Assembly (NCBI GenBank): GCA_036583965.1
Contig: JAZBQD010000030.1
Coordinates: 51,337,551-51,401,550 of the forward strand
Reading direction: 5' to 3'
DNA: 64,000 nt
Source: Prunella strophiata
Taxonomy: Eukaryota > Chordata > Aves > Passeriformes > Prunellidae
The position numbers were made by a program, and so were the translations under genes. The notes beneath the pieces were generated by a model. The model made no database searches, was not told the DNA's origin, and worked only from the letters and a program-made list of their open reading frames with translations. Shown here one piece after another: positions 20,881-35,100 of this stretch (positions are counted from its first letter, which is position 1; every line of letters begins with the position of its first letter).

Positions 20881-23384
20881 ATACTTTTTATCTGGTTTTC
20901 AACAATAAGAATGTAAACAGAAATCTGGATCAAAATCTTTGAAAGCTCATAATATGAGAAAAGTATTCTTTCAGTGTTGGCTCTGGTGCTTTTTCACCTG
21001 TTGTCCTGGGTAGTTGAAAGGGTCTGCAAGGTAAGTTTAATTTTCATGGCTCAAGCTGTCCTGGACACAATGCAGAGGCATGAGGAGGTTCAGTTTAGAA
21101 CTTGGTTTGGTTCCTCTGCTTCCTAGACATCCCAGTGACTGCAGGCATGAACATCCCAGTGTAATGGGCAGCATTCCAGGGAGCTGTGCCCCTAGAGCCT
21201 GTGCCCTTGGCTAGACTGCCCACCTGCCCTCTTCTCAATCATACTCATGTGGAATGAAATTTTCACCAACATGTCTGAAATGAGACTGCCCTTGTGAAGA
21301 AATGGCTGCAAAAAGGCAGCACTTACTCTTTCCTTTCTGATCACTGCTTCTGTATTTTGATATGGTACAATCTCAGTGCAAGGTTGTGACTGCCTGTTGG
21401 GACATAAGGAATGACTTTGCACACATTATAACTGTGTGGCCTCTGAGGAGCGCTGAGGGCAGAAAGGATAATTTTTGTTGTTTTGAAGACACAGAGAAAT
21501 GTGAGTGAAATAAGTTCATGCCTTCTGGCAGTTGATGCTCAATCCCATCCTTCAGTAGAGAGCTAAGGAAGTAGGGCAAAAACTGTGGAAACTACAGCAC
21601 TTAGGGGACAGCATTTGTGGTTTGGCAGTTCATTAAGCATCTGGTAACCCATCTGATAATGGATTATCAAGCTGGAGATGAAGTCAGCAGGGCTTAATCA
21701 GACATCCAGCACCCAGTCCAGCTCCCCAGTGAGTGAGCAATGAGCAATGCAAAGTCCAGACTATGGAGCCTGTTTCCCTGTGTGTCAGTGTGGAGGGGCA
21801 GGCATTAGAGCTGGACTGCCTTCAGCCAGCATCAATGTCAAGGTGTTTCTCCTGTCTCTGAGAGATAAGGGGAGGCCAAGGTATGACACACTGGGAGGGA
21901 AGGGGTTTGCCCTGCTGCCTTTGATGTAAAATGTGCCTAAGTACATCTAATGCATAAGAAAGCCCAACACTGGGACAACTTTGCAGAAAGTACCATCTGA
22001 TTTAGAGCAATGTTGCCCCTTCTGTCCTCCTGTGGCAAAGGAAACCCCCTCTGAGATGCAAGGGTCACAGGGCTCTGTGCAGGAGCCTGCAAATCCCACT
22101 GCAAACCCCAGGAAGCACTTCAGAACCACCTTTAATCTTAATAAACAGGGTAGAATGCCACTAGCTGAGTACTTACTGGATCTGAGGGCTACCACCAAGC
22201 TCCAGTCCCTCCTGCTGAAGCTTAGGGGAATGCTTGCTGAATGTTGCTGCATTGCACATTTGATCTCCCATTTCTCCAGGGTCTCTCTGCCATGCTGAGA
22301 GGCTCAGCAAAGCTTACACAGATACTGTAGCCCTGCAGCTCTAATGATGATGGATCACTGCTTCAGGGAGAAGGTACTTCACACCACTGACCTTACCTTA
22401 GTACAGGCAGGAGTAAGTAACCTGAGCAGCAATTGTTTCAGAGGTCTGATTTCCAGCTTATTTAAGTCAATATAAAGACTCATTACATTTGATTGCCTTT
22501 GGATAACTCTTCAAGCGAGAACATGTTCTTAAATGCTTTAAACAGCTTTTCAAGCTGACAGTTCATGCGAATGCATCACTGGTACCAAGACCACGCTGGG
22601 CCAAGGGCTGAACATCGGCATCTTGGCACAGCTCCCAGGAAAGAAGGAGCTCACATCACCCAGTGAGTCGCAGCCCTCACTCCAGCAGCAGCTGCAAAAC
22701 ATTACCCATCAGAAAGGCCATTCAAACAGTCAGATTTGACTCTGGTGGCCAACTGCTGAGGCTTGCTCCTCCTATGTTGTCACAGCAGGTAGCACCGTGT
22801 GCCTGTCAAGCTACCTGTGCCAGCTTTGGACACTGCAGCAGGGTGCCATTGGAAACTGGCAGCTCACCCACAGCGATGCTGCTCTTCTTTAAAATTGCTG
22901 TTGGTTTGTGGGAGAGTGGGGGGGAGGAAGAAGTGTGGCCTTGGGAAACCTCTCTCTCTGCTCAGAAAGCCAGAGATATCTTGAGAAAGATAGCAGCCTA
23001 TTTCATGACAATGGAGCACATGCCAATTTTGCTTTCTTACCCACAAGGCAGGTTAAAGGGCAAGTAGGGTTGGGCTCCTTAAGGGGAGAGTTGGTCTAAG
23101 ACTAGAAGTCCACTGCCTAAACCTTTCTTCTCTTACACCAACCTCCATGGGCAGCATCTCCTTTTTTCTTGTTTCTGCCCACCAGCATTCCCCTGGTCTT
23201 TGCTAAGTCCCCAGAGAGATGGTTATCCTAACAAAGCAAGAAAAGTCTTAGTCATTCACAAAGGCCTGAGCTCTGCTTCTGCTGTCAATTGGAGTTCCAA
23301 CCCAACTCTGAATACTTACAGCAGAATCTAATGGCAAATTTGTGATGCCTGGTTTTAAAACACAACAAAAAAGCCCATCATGAC
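20881..23384. other. Intergenic between two convergent genes
   Basis: The FGL1-like gene (plus) and THSD1 (minus) converge here. I see no clear gene. One open frame at 22545-22740 has weak exon-like edges and is listed in the findings. Confidence 0.5.
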
Positions 23385-23755
23385 TTTTGTAGTTCACTGT
23401 TACTGCTCTCTACAATTCCCTGGAAGGAGGTTGTAGCAAGGTGGGGGTTGTAGCAAGGGGCCCCTTCTCCCACATAAAAAGTGACAGGATGAGAGGAAAT
23501 GGCCTCAAGTTGTGCCAGGGGAGATTTAGATATGATATGATGGAAAATTTCTTTACTGAAAGAGTGGTTAGGCATTGGAACAGGCATCCCAGGGAAGCAG
23601 GGGAATCACTGTCTTGGAAGTGTTCAAAAGGTGTGTGGATGTGGCAGTTAAGGGGTATGGTTTAGTGGTGAACACAGTGGTGTTACATTAATGGTTGAAC
23701 TTAATTATTTTAGAGGTCTTTCCCAATGTAAATGATTCTGTAAGATTCTCTGTGA
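23385..23755 (+). repeat. CR1 LINE 3' end, sense on plus strand
   Basis: Landmarks in order: CTGGAAGGAGGTTGTAGCAA, GACAGGATGAGAGGAAATGG, CCTCAAGTTGTGCCAGGGGA, a GGCATTGGAACAGGCATCCC segment, GTGTTCAAAAGGTGTGTGGA, and a tail of AATGATTCTGTAAGATTCT. It is a 5'-truncated copy just downstream of the THSD1 polyadenylation candidate. Confidence 0.92.
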
Positions 23756-23842
23756 ATCACCAAATATTGTCAAGTCATTTAAATTTTTTTCTCCCAGAAC
23801 AGGTATTAATCAAATAATCTTGTTTGCTGGTTTTGTTCATAA

Positions 23843-24743
23843 TTTATTTTGAGCTTGCCATAGTAGTATTATTGTCAATGTATTTACATTTAAAAATTTT
23901 AATAAAGGAAAGGATGACTATGGAAAGGATACATAATCCAACAGTTCTCTCATTGCTTTTTACAGGTAACATGCTGTGGTAATATTTCTGTGAGGACTAA
24001 AATCTGATCATCTGTTTTCTTTGCCCTCCCTGTAGCATGCCTTTTGTACTAATTTCCTGCCAATATTTCTACATTGTTTTCTTGATATAAATATTGACAG
24101 TAAGAAAATATCAAAGTCTTGAAAGATGAAAATGTCTCCTTAATTTTAAATTCACTTAAGTATTCAGCATCAATTGTTTGCACTTTCATGCAACCAGCTA
24201 AAACCCCCCCCACAAGTTATTTGAGCAACAATTACAAATCAACGCAGTTCACTGATGACTATCAGAAAAATGATGAAAACTGCCCACAGACTGAGCTTTG
24301 TGCTTTCTAAATGGCAACTGATTCACTAATCAGGGCAGATGGTTGAGGGTGCTGGACAGTGGATGGTTCAGTATCTCACAGTCTACCAGTACACAGTCAA
24401 CAAGGTGGGAAATGTCAGTGGCACTCATCATCTATGATGCACAAAACATGACTGCTTTATAAAATAAAATCTATTGGCTATTCCTGCGCCACACCTTAAC
24501 CAACGCATTCTTTCCCAGGGTACTTTGTGTGTCTTGTACACACACACATACAAAAAATAATTATATGAAAGCACTTTTCAGTAATTAGAAAGGAATATGT
24601 TCCCACAAGCCAGACCTGGGGCATTACTCCCTGCTGCTGTGTGTGGAGGTAACGTGATTCCTGCTCTTTCTTTCACCAGAAGCCAACCGATCCTGCAGAT
24701 CCTCTCCCACGCACGCCACTCCTGCAGGGCCGCAATGAGTCAC
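23843..24743 (-). other. THSD1: Probable THSD1 3' UTR
   Basis: Downstream of the THSD1 stop on the minus strand, the first AATAAA I find is at 23848-23843, giving a 3' UTR of about 0.9 kb. The true cleavage site is not shown by the sequence. Confidence 0.4.
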
Positions 24744-26119
24744 TCAGATCACCAGCTTCTCAATGCTCAGAGTACTTGTTTCATCTTCTTCATTTGAGCC
24801 AAAATACCCAGGGAGGTCGATCATCTGCTGCTCTGCCTCCGTTAAGCCAAAAGTAGAATTGTCATAAAAGGCAAACTCAGGGTCCAGGGGGAAGCTCTGG
24901 CACTTGTCCCTTCGATACTGGGCCGGGCTGACACTTAGGCCTCTCTGGGAATTATCTTTGCCATTTGGGCTGGTTTCTTTCCGCCACACACCTTTGGGGT
25001 TAGGTGAAGGGCCCCTCTTACTTCGGCTGGGCTCAGGCTTCTCAGCTGCCTTCTCCTGACCAGTGGGCTGGCGGTCTGTGATCAGGTCCAGCTTCCTCAC
25101 CGGGGGACCTGCCCTGTGGTGTGGCTTTGTGCCATGGCCCTGTGGTTCACACCCCAGCACAGTGCTGTGGAGCTGATCCAGCTTTTCACAAGCTAGATTA
25201 GCGTTTCTTGATTTTGGCCGTGTCCTGTCCTCCAGACCCTGGTCCCACGTCCTGGTCCTGGAGCTGTAGAGGGGAGTCTGTCGGGGTGTGAGAGTGGACA
25301 TGCTTCTCTCTCTGAAAGGTCTGGCCTTTTTAGTTTCATGGAAACTGGCTGTTCTTCTGAACTGTGAGTTTCTGTGACAGCCCCTCTCAGGCAAGTCCAC
25401 TCTGTTATCCTGGTTCTTGAAATGACCTCTTCTTACCAAGGTTTGGGTAGGGCTCATTGCAGGATTGGTCTGTGAGAATGGAAAATCTAGCCTAGGGTGA
25501 GAGCCTTCTCCCAGGAACTTGGGCTGACTGGCTGGCTGCTCCAGAAATGGAGATTTGATCCGAAATTTGTTTGCCGCTGCCTCCTCTTGGTTTTCGCCGC
25601 TCAGGGGAAGCACTGTGGTGGCACCAAGAACCGTGTCCGTGAGAGGATTCTGAGAGACATGGTACACCTTAGTGGTCTCCGTCAGGCCTTTCTTCTTCAT
25701 CTCTTTCAGCTGCTGCTGTGCCAGGCGGTAGCTGAAAATTGGAGGGATTATTTTTTGGGCATTTGGCTGAAAGTTTTCACTTCCAGAGGCATCATCTTCT
25801 TGGGCAAATTGGAGGCTTCGCCTGTAGGTTAGGGGAATGTTAACAGGGGCGTCCCCTCCTTCAGCAAAGCTGTCCCGTTGCTTGTTGCCTTGGCAAATGT
25901 TCTCCTCATCTGAGTTTTTCCGGAAGCCGGGGGAATGGACGGAGTTTCGTCGGACAGCGGTGCTGCATTTCTGAGCTCTGCAGAGCTTCCTCCAGAGGGT
26001 GATGAGAACAGTGGCAAAGATGATGAACAAGCACAGCGAGATGCCTGTGATGGTAACTATATTATTTGCTTTCTGGTCTTCTCCTGGCTGAACAGAAGGT
26101 GGGATGGGAGGCTGGACAG
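24744..26119 (-). CDS. THSD1: THSD1 terminal exon: transmembrane helix and cytoplasmic tail
   Basis: Acceptor CTTTCTTGCAG, then CT GTC CAG. The exon encodes a proline-rich stalk, the membrane helix and a basic, serine-rich tail. The conserved blocks include RKNSDEENIC, IIPPIFSYRLAQQQLKEMKK, FRRTASFHE, RERSMSTLTPRQ and the terminal LPGYFGSNEEDE. The in-frame ATG near the upstream end lies in the intron and is not a start. Confidence 0.97.
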
Positions 26120-29100
26120 CTGCAAGAAAGAGCACACACATCTGTCAGAGTTGCACTGGCAGCGGCATTTTGGTGTTTGAGGATGGATTCTTCACTACCA
26201 AGGAAAATAAGCCATTAATACAGTACAGGAAGTTGTCTGCCATTAAAATTTGCTCATTGGGCATGACTTACTACTTGATGACTTCAAACTGGCATGAACA
26301 TCTACTTACTTTAAACCAAGGCACCCACAGACCTTTTAAATGTAATCATTATTTCTTCCTGTTCTGCCATTTCCATAAGGTATTACTAAATAACTGTAAA
26401 ATGGAGAAACTCTGTTTGCCTTTCTTTACAAAGTACATTTAGATTCCCTGTTGAAAGTGACATAAAGGAGGTAAAAATAATTCAACCCAGGCTAGTACTT
26501 CAGGTATCACTTTAAAATTATTTTTAGGAGAGCCTAAGTAGGTGTGAGAATTGAAATGAGTTTGAAGAGACAGGAAGCATCAGGAGAGGCAATGTAACTT
26601 TTCTAGGCAGTCCCCTGAGGATACTTCTCCTCTGTCTGGTGCCACAGTCCCCGAGGACAAAACCTTCCCATGCCACAGCAAGCTTTCAACCAAAAGCACC
26701 ATTGCTCTTTCTCCAGCATTCTACTATCGATACCCTTCTGTTGTGGACTGGAGATGGGACTTTGAACAGGGAAAAATACTCTGCAAACCCTTCTTCACTG
26801 AGATAATTAGCCACTAGGACAGGCCTCCTAGGGAAGTCATCATGGCCAGAGTTCACAGACTGTCTGGACGATGCTCTCAATCATATGGTTTAGCTTTAGT
26901 AGTCCTGGGGGAGCAGGGAGTTGGACTCTATGATCCTTATGGGCCACTTCCAATTTGAGATATTCTGTGATTCCAGCCTGTAATGTGACAATCTCAGAGC
27001 TGTCCACAGCCCTGTGTACACCTCTCACTTGCCCATTCCACTGCATTACAGATGGCTGAACCAATGACAAATTGGTAATTCTTTGTGTTGAATGAGGTCT
27101 CAAGCATTTCGGGGCAATCTTGAGCAGAATACAGCATGGTTGAAAGCAGATTAATTGGTCCAGTAGCTAATTTTAGTATCTGTCACCACTGCCCAAATTC
27201 TTTTGTTCTGATCAGACATGAGCTCCCTAAAGCCACGAAGATTTTGTTGGAGGACAAGGCTGGTTAGTTGCAGTTGACGAGAGCTGGCCATGAAAGGTGT
27301 GCTCCAACGAAACCACCAAACAACCCTGCTCTAGTCTCTAGTTTTATCCAGAACCCAAAGCCTTCCATCAGACTGACAGACAGCCAGCTGTAAGACTTGG
27401 CAGGTGCTCCTGCCTGCACCACAGTGACTGTCCAGGAATAGGAAATGTGACTGCAGAATAACAAGAACTGGACACCATGTACTTCCCATAATTCAGGAGA
27501 ACACACACTCAACAGCAAGCTGGTAGTGCAGCTGTTAAGTGGGCAGGATGCACTGATGAACAAAGGCAGAAGGCCTCAAGCTGCTACAGAACAGACGTGC
27601 AGGGTGCTGGGCTGGGAAGGAGATCCACTTCCCTATTTCAGGGCTACCTAACAATCCCAAGTCTTCTAAAAAATCCTGCCATTGGATTAACTTGGATCTT
27701 TGTGTCACTCTGAGAGCTTGAAACCAACTTAAACAACAAGACCACTGCCTGCTGAATCTTATAGGAGGATCTCTAAAATTTGCATTCAGTCCAATGCCCC
27801 TGTGCCAGAGCCTGGAGCACTGCTGCTCTGGATGCCTGAGTGGGGACCTCAGGGAAGCAGGCAGGGCCAGCACTTGCTCTATTCAGCACCACTGCAGCAG
27901 AGCAAACCATTCATTTCTCATCCTTCTCTCAGTCATGTTTGCTTATGGATATTTTCCAAATACTCCATTCTCCATTTGTAATGCACAGTGTGCTGCACTG
28001 TTTGGGATACACAGCTAACAGCAAGGAACTGAGAGGTTCCAAAAAGGACTGGGTCCCTATGGTTCACTTTTCTCTGCACCTCATTGGCCCCTGCACCACG
28101 TGCAGGCCTTGCTCATTCAGCCATTTGCTCCATCTGCTGGACTAATATTTGCAGAGTTATGCTGGAAACAGAACCTGTCTGCTTCTGAAAGCTGCAGACA
28201 GCCAGAGCGGGAAGGGTGAGGGTGACACTCCCAGCTTTAGATCAGGCAGTGGATGAACACTGAAAAGTCAGAGTGTCAAATAATTTCTTGAGCAAGCTGA
28301 GATTCAATGAGATGAAAACATGTTTGTGATTCTTTAAAGGAAGCTGCTCCATGTGGGAGCAGGAGGATTAGAAACCATGTGCAAGACAGAAGAGAGGTAT
28401 TTCCTCCAGATGATCCCACGGCAATGGGTGCAGATGCAGGCCTCCTTTTCCTCCACGCTCTCTATGTATTAACCTTCTTATTAACCTAGAGACCTCACTG
28501 GAATCTGGGGATTGTCCAGACCTGCTGAGTCCAACCAGACTACCACAGGTGTGTGCACAGGATGGCTGGAAACCATCATACACCTTTTACAGCTGCACAC
28601 CTGCATGGGAGAAGTGACCCCTCTGAGAAGCACCAGAGGCCTGTCACCTCCATGCATGCAAAGCAAGGTCCACACACAGATGTGTTTCCAGCACATGCTC
28701 TGCATGCAGGGAACCCCCTCCAGTGAGCTCCCTGCACCAGGACTGCTCCCTGAGCTCCAGAGGTGGGGAGTGAAACTGGCTGGTAAGGAGCCAAACCAAA
28801 TTATATACTTACAGACATACCCCTCCAGAAGATAGACAGGAGGCATGGGACAGCACAGCTCAACAGCAGCTTTGGAAAAACACTAACAACCCCACCGCAT
28901 TTTGGTGGTGGCATTGCTGCCCACAGCAGCCTCAGAGAGTCTGGCATAGAGAAGACAACTAGAACAGGGCTGGTTTAAACTGGGGACCCAAAGCATCTAA
29001 ATTGTTCCTCTCTGCTTTCACTCAGAGCTTTACTAAATAAGCAAACCCACATGGCCAGCATTTTCAAGTCATTAAAAACATTAGACCTGTTAAAACATTC

Positions 29101-32100
29101 CCAGTGCTTCATGACCACTGACAACATGTAATACCCGGTTTGATGGAATAAAAATTTTAGTATTTTCCATTCACCCAAACTTTTGTTAAGTACAACCCAT
29201 TTCCTGCAGTGTTCCACAACACATTTCAGTCCTGCCTGTATACTTCTGAGGCCTTCATCCTCAGACACCGTGAAGCTGGTTCAAGCCAACACTTCCATTA
29301 AAACATAGTCCTCCCCTCTTCCTGCTCCAGCTGCACATTCTCTGCCCCTGCTGTCCTTTCCTTTTCAGTGGCATAAGCACTGCAGTGGCCATGGGCTAAA
29401 CAACTCTCCACATCCCCAAACTGTCAATTTTTTAGCTGTTTCTATTCCAGTTCTACACACTGCACTTTTGCAAGCAGAAAGAAGTGCCTGCAAGCAGCCA
29501 AAGCAAGGAGTAAGACCTGCTGGTTGCTTTGTAATAGCTAAAAATATCTGTTAGATTATAGTCTGAGATCCTAGGAGCCTGCACAGTTCCTAGGCATCTT
29601 TCCTTCCCCATCCCTGCCCCCTGTGGCACCTATGGGACACAAAGGCACTGGAGCTTGTAGATCAGCTTTCTGTTCTCTGTGGTCCATTGGCATCAGCAGA
29701 CTCCTTTTCAGCAGGAGTTTGCAAGAAGCAGAATTTTTGCACAGACTGAACACCAGCACCCTGCTAAAAGCGGGCACTTGTCATGCCCCTCAACGGTGGC
29801 TGTCAGCACCCAGCTATGGTGCTGGCATAGACTCATCCAGCCTCACTGAAGGCCATGTGGCTGCTGTAATCCACCTATCATCTTACAGAAGGCTCAGGTC
29901 TCTTGCATCTGCACCCCCTTGCCACCCACCAGCAGTGGCCAGTTGTTACTGATAGGTAAGGGTTTATAAAGGCTTTATAAAGCCTTACCTATTGGTAACA
30001 GCCAGCCTGCTCTGTCACAGCCCAGCAGGCTGGACCAGCAGCAGGCTGGAGCAGGGGGAGACCTGGCACTACCACCTCAAAAAACCAACAGAATGGCAAC
30101 CTCACACCACAGGTCCTAGCTGGAACCAGCAACCTTTTTTAACTGACTTTAACATTCTAATAGGTTTCCACTGGAGTCTTTGGCTTTCACTACTGAATAT
30201 GTTCTGATAGCCCCAACATCTCTCTTTCAGGACTTCTCCAGTCTCTGATCATCCTGGAGATTTTAAACTGTTTCCGTTGCACCCAGGGCATTCAGAAATA
30301 TTATGCCTGGAGCCCTATATCCAGTGTTCCACAATCAGATGCACAGAGGCTCCTGTCCTACTCCATCAACCACAGGAATGCGACAGCCCCCCAAATCAGT
30401 ACGACTGAAAGAGAGATGGGATGTTTCCATTTCACACTTTGCTTTTGCCAGGGCAGTCACACGACTCAGGGGAAGAGGACAACAGAGCTACATACACACA
30501 CACTCCTCCAGTGAGCACAGAGAAGTCTCCCTCGGCGATCCAGCACAGCCTGGTTTTGCCGGCGAGGAGGTGAGGCACTCTCGGAAGCGCTCCCGGATTC
30601 CGTCCCCACAGGTGACGCTGCACGGGCTCCAGGGCTGCCACCGGCTCCACGTTTCTACAAATACACAAGCTCACAGCAATGAGGAATGTGTCTGCCTCCT
30701 TACCTTTAAAGGCACAGCCAATTGTCTTCTTTTTGAGAAAAACAGCAATACATAACCAAACAATGCAAACAGAAAGGCCAAAATAGCAAGCGGCATCCAG
30801 GAATGAGCCAAAGCTTCCACTTGTTGTTTTCCTTTTTTCACCACAGTGTCAGCCTGCAACACAGTGATCAGTCAACTGGCAGGCAGGTTCTGCCTGGAAC
30901 AACAGCAAAAGGAAATGAATCCACAGATCTTTGAAGTGGGCTGGTAATTTATATATTTATCCAATTCCTGCCTGACAAACAGTGCACTTACAGCAGGATA
31001 ATTTGATTGACTGAAGTACAGTTACTGCTGATTTATATGACTGTGAAAGGATGATAAGCCTACAAGGCCTAATGAAATGGCAACATTGGTTTACTCTTTA
31101 TTTTCTTCCCAGCACACAAGCATGTTATCGAATCATTCATCTGACAGCTTATAGGTCTCTATTGTTTTAATGCTTATGATTAGGCAATTAACTCATGGAT
31201 GGAATTTTGCATGTTCATTTGTGTATTTTAACTGGAGGCAGACTCAGGTTCTAGCACTACATTATAATTTTTTAATATGTAATAAAATCCCTCTTTTTCT
31301 TAGACAACATCCTCATCCAGCGATCTCCACATTCGAATTTTACTGCAGTGAGAACCCAGAGAGAGAAAGATGAGACCATTCCTGTCCCTGTGTGACAGAG
31401 GTGACACTGAGGCAAGGCCACAACTTTAAATTCCAAACAAATGCATGAGTTCAGGTGCAATCTTAAAAGATAAAACCCCTGGGGACGCTCCTATGGGTCA
31501 ACTGCCTTTGACAGAAAGAAGAACAATAGACTACTTAACTCAATTTCACTGCTCATAGATAAAGTAGAAAAACAGCTAAATAAAATTGTTTTAAAAGTAG
31601 ACCAGGGCAAACTTTGCTCTTTTAGATATTTTATGGTGTTGCTACTGCCAACACAAGCCATGATTTTTAATTTTACTACTGATGCTAGGATGCCCTGAGC
31701 CCTTAACCAAGCTATGATGTCCAAGCACTAGAGAGTGTTGCAAGACTGAAAATTGCTTTATGATTTCATGTTTTATTGGTTGCTGTATTGTTCCTAGTGT
31801 GTTATTATTTTTAAATGTCTCTAACAAGAATAAATACAGCTGTGTTTCAATAAACATTAAATTGTAACTGCTTTGGGCCCTGTCCTACACAGTTTTGTGA
31901 GCATGTCAGCATTAATGTGAGCAGCCTAAGAGGACCAGTGGAGCTGCCCTCCCAGCACAGGTTCTCACCTGCGCTGCAGGATGGGGCCCCAGAGTTTGGG
32001 CTTACACTTTTGCTGCCAGCCATGGCTGCAGAGCGTGTGTGGGCACACACTCACACACATTTGTGTGCCTGCACATCCCAGGACATCTGCCTGGTCTAAT

Positions 32101-35100
32101 GCAGAGGAGAGATGGACATGGCAAGACACCCTGGTACTGCTGTGGTTCTAAGCCCACACGGCATCAAGTGACCACCCTGACCCCACCACAATACTGCAAC
32201 ATCCAAGATCCCAGGCTGCATCTCACTTTGTGCTCTTCATGCACCTCTCTGCTTTCACCCCTCTGACTCTGGAGCTGGTGATGAGCCCAAAGGCAGGCTG
32301 AGCTTTCAGACTCCTCCTTCAGCTTGCAGCCATGTCCGCTCCCAGTGAAGTGCAAAATGGAGCAAGGGTATGGTGTCAAGGAAAAAAAGAATCAGAGGAT
32401 GTCAAGAAGCAGGTAACTGAGGAAGTTTGTTGGGATAAGGTGTCCCAAAAAGGTACAGACTGTGGACAGTTTGCAAAACCACATCAGTTAGCGAGCCAAG
32501 CTATTACTGAGGGCAGGAAGAAAAAATGTTCATAATCAATAGTCAGTTAAGGGCTCACTAATGCCTTCTCAGAAAGACCTCATGGTCTCATAGTATCATA
32601 TATATCATAGGATCTCACAACAGTTTTCTTCATATCAGGATCATGGAGGACTCCAGCAGTGTTCCTCATCACTGGAAGAGGGGCTAGTTGAAGGACCTAC
32701 CTCCTAGGTCTACCTCCTAGACCTACAGACTCTTTGTGTGAGCAGCTTGGTGAGTTCCTGTCATAATTTCCAGTGCATGAGCTAACTTGTTTCCCTCTCC
32801 CCACATTTCCTGCTCATTTAAACTTCTGTTAATTAAAGTCAGACACAGAGCCAGGCTCAGAAAGGTTCTGGTTGCCTCCAGTGCTAACACTGGTGATGAT
32901 AGTGGAGGGTGCTCAACAGTCTCCACATTGATGCCCGTGGGTTTCAACATACAAGAACATTTAGGATGAGTAATTTTCCAACACTGACGTCAAACCCACG
33001 ATGTGCCCATTGCTCCAGGACACTTTTCACTGACTTGGACTTTGACTAAAGGTATAGAGTTCCTCAGCAAAAACACTTGGCATCCATAGCTTTGGGGCTA
33101 AGAAATGTGCTTCAAACAGCAGGAGAGCAAGAAATGTTCCAGCTCCCATGAAAGATGGGAGATTTAAACTCCTGCATCTTGCTCTGCAATCCCCTGCAAT
33201 TACCAGAATGTAAAAGAAAATGAAGCACAGTTTATTCTCCCCCAAGGAAATGAAATGATTAACCTCCATTTAAGAAAAACAGAGTGAAAATGCCAGGGGA
33301 AAAACCAGAAGGTATGCACTGCAAACTAGCTCTAATAAGCGTGAGGTTTCTTCACACACAATCGAGGAATCAATTATCAACAGTGAAGACATCTAACTGA
33401 TGAGTTATTTTGAAATAGCTGACAGTTGGCAGATCTGCCAACATGAAAGATAAATGCAATTAACTGTGTTAATTATTGCTCTGCATAAATTTCTCCCCTC
33501 AGATTTCCATGTTCACAAGATTTTGTGCATGCAGTGCTGTCCATGAGCACAGTCAGCAAGGAACACTCAGCATCAACCTTCCAGCCTGACACACATGACA
33601 GTCCTAAACACTTCAACCAGGCCAGTGGTGTGGGACAAAATCACTAATTACTGACAGATTCATGTAAGTATCTGTGCTAGCCTAGGGGACTGCAGGATAT
33701 TTTTGGAAGCTGAGATCAGTTTTTAGGTCCTGAAAACATCCTCTCACCCTTCCATGGAAATGAAGCTTGGGTACACTGAAATGGTGGCATGTTCCAACAG
33801 GTTACTAATTTGGACAGTTAAAGGACAAGGATCCCTTCAAAGAAAGAAATCCTAGACTCTGGGAAAAATTAGAGTCTTTTCCCCACAAACAGGCATTGTT
33901 AAGAAATGGGGAGGCACAGCCTAAAAATAATTTTTTTCCTGGAAGCTGAGTCTGTAAGTGAGTCTGTAAAACTTGATTTATTCCTAATGTGTGGAGATGA
34001 AGCATTTACTCACACAGGAAAAGTGGATGGGGTACAAACCAGCCCTGGCATGCCCAGATCCCCTATATATGCCTGTTTCTAAATAAACACCCAACCCAGG
34101 TACAGATTCAGGCAACAGAGCTAATTGGTTCTCAGAATTTCCTACCAATGAGCAGATCTGACTCACACAGTCTTATTCAGGAAGCAAAAATTTGACAGTA
34201 ATTGTACATCCCTGCCTGACCTCTAGATGTTCCATTTGCTCCTCTCCTCCCTTACTGACCACTTTTCTCTTCAGAAGGTCTTCCCCCACATTCCTCTTTC
34301 CCTTCTCAGGCAACAGCTGCATTTCTTATGCCCAACATCCCAAAAGCAAAATGAACAAAATGAACAAAAGCAGATGAACAAAATTCATTTGTGCTGTAGG
34401 CAACTGCAAGAGACTTCAGTGTAAGTCACACCAAAGTTGAAACTGGTCTCCAGAGTGTAACTAATAACTGGAAAAGAAAGTTAATTAACACCAGAAATGT
34501 GAAAAAAACACCTTTTTCTATGCTTTAGCATTGCTGATTAATATTATCAGTCTTTTCCTGAATGTTTCAAGCAGGATACAGACTAGAACATGGGACAACC
34601 ACTCTAAGGAGAACAGAAGTCTCACTGCTGGGGACACTTAAACCCCAGGAAAAGAATGAGCCTGCAATGCATCTGCTGCTGGATAAGATGATCTAACAGA
34701 GTTTCCTACCTCAGACATCCCAATAATTGAGTCAAACATAGGGAAAAAAAATGAGCTGCATGTTCCTCTGGGAAACAGGGAAGAGCCCACCAAGATGAAT
34801 GAAGTGACTCACATCTCACCGCTAATTTTTTCACAGATTCTCCAGTTAGGGTCTACAGAAAACTGCACAAGTGCTGTCTCACAATTAATGGATGTATTCC
34901 CCACCTTTAACAGATATATTCACAGTCTTGGATAGCATAAGATTTTTGTGACACTTATTCTGAAGCTGATGGCCTGGGCTCAAAGAGCTGCTGACCTGGC
35001 CCACTCAGGGCCACAGGGAGCTTTCTCCTTCCTACTCCAAGCACAAGTCAGATTCCTGTTCCAAAAGGCTGTACCTGAACGTGGCCTGAATGAGGAGTAA

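Larger units (their letters stand above)
26120..30495 (-). other. THSD1: THSD1 intron between TSP1 and terminal exons
   Basis: GT-AG intron of about 4.4 kb. It contains a CR1 end (26780-26976) and a 61-bp palindrome (29942-30002); otherwise no gene recognised. Confidence 0.85.

Noticed and set aside
25497..25832. 111-codon plus-strand frame
   Set aside because: It is a shadow of the THSD1 terminal exon on the other strand.
30303..30755. 150-codon plus-strand frame
   Set aside because: It is antisense to the THSD1 TSP1 exon, whose GC content and conservation explain the lack of stops.
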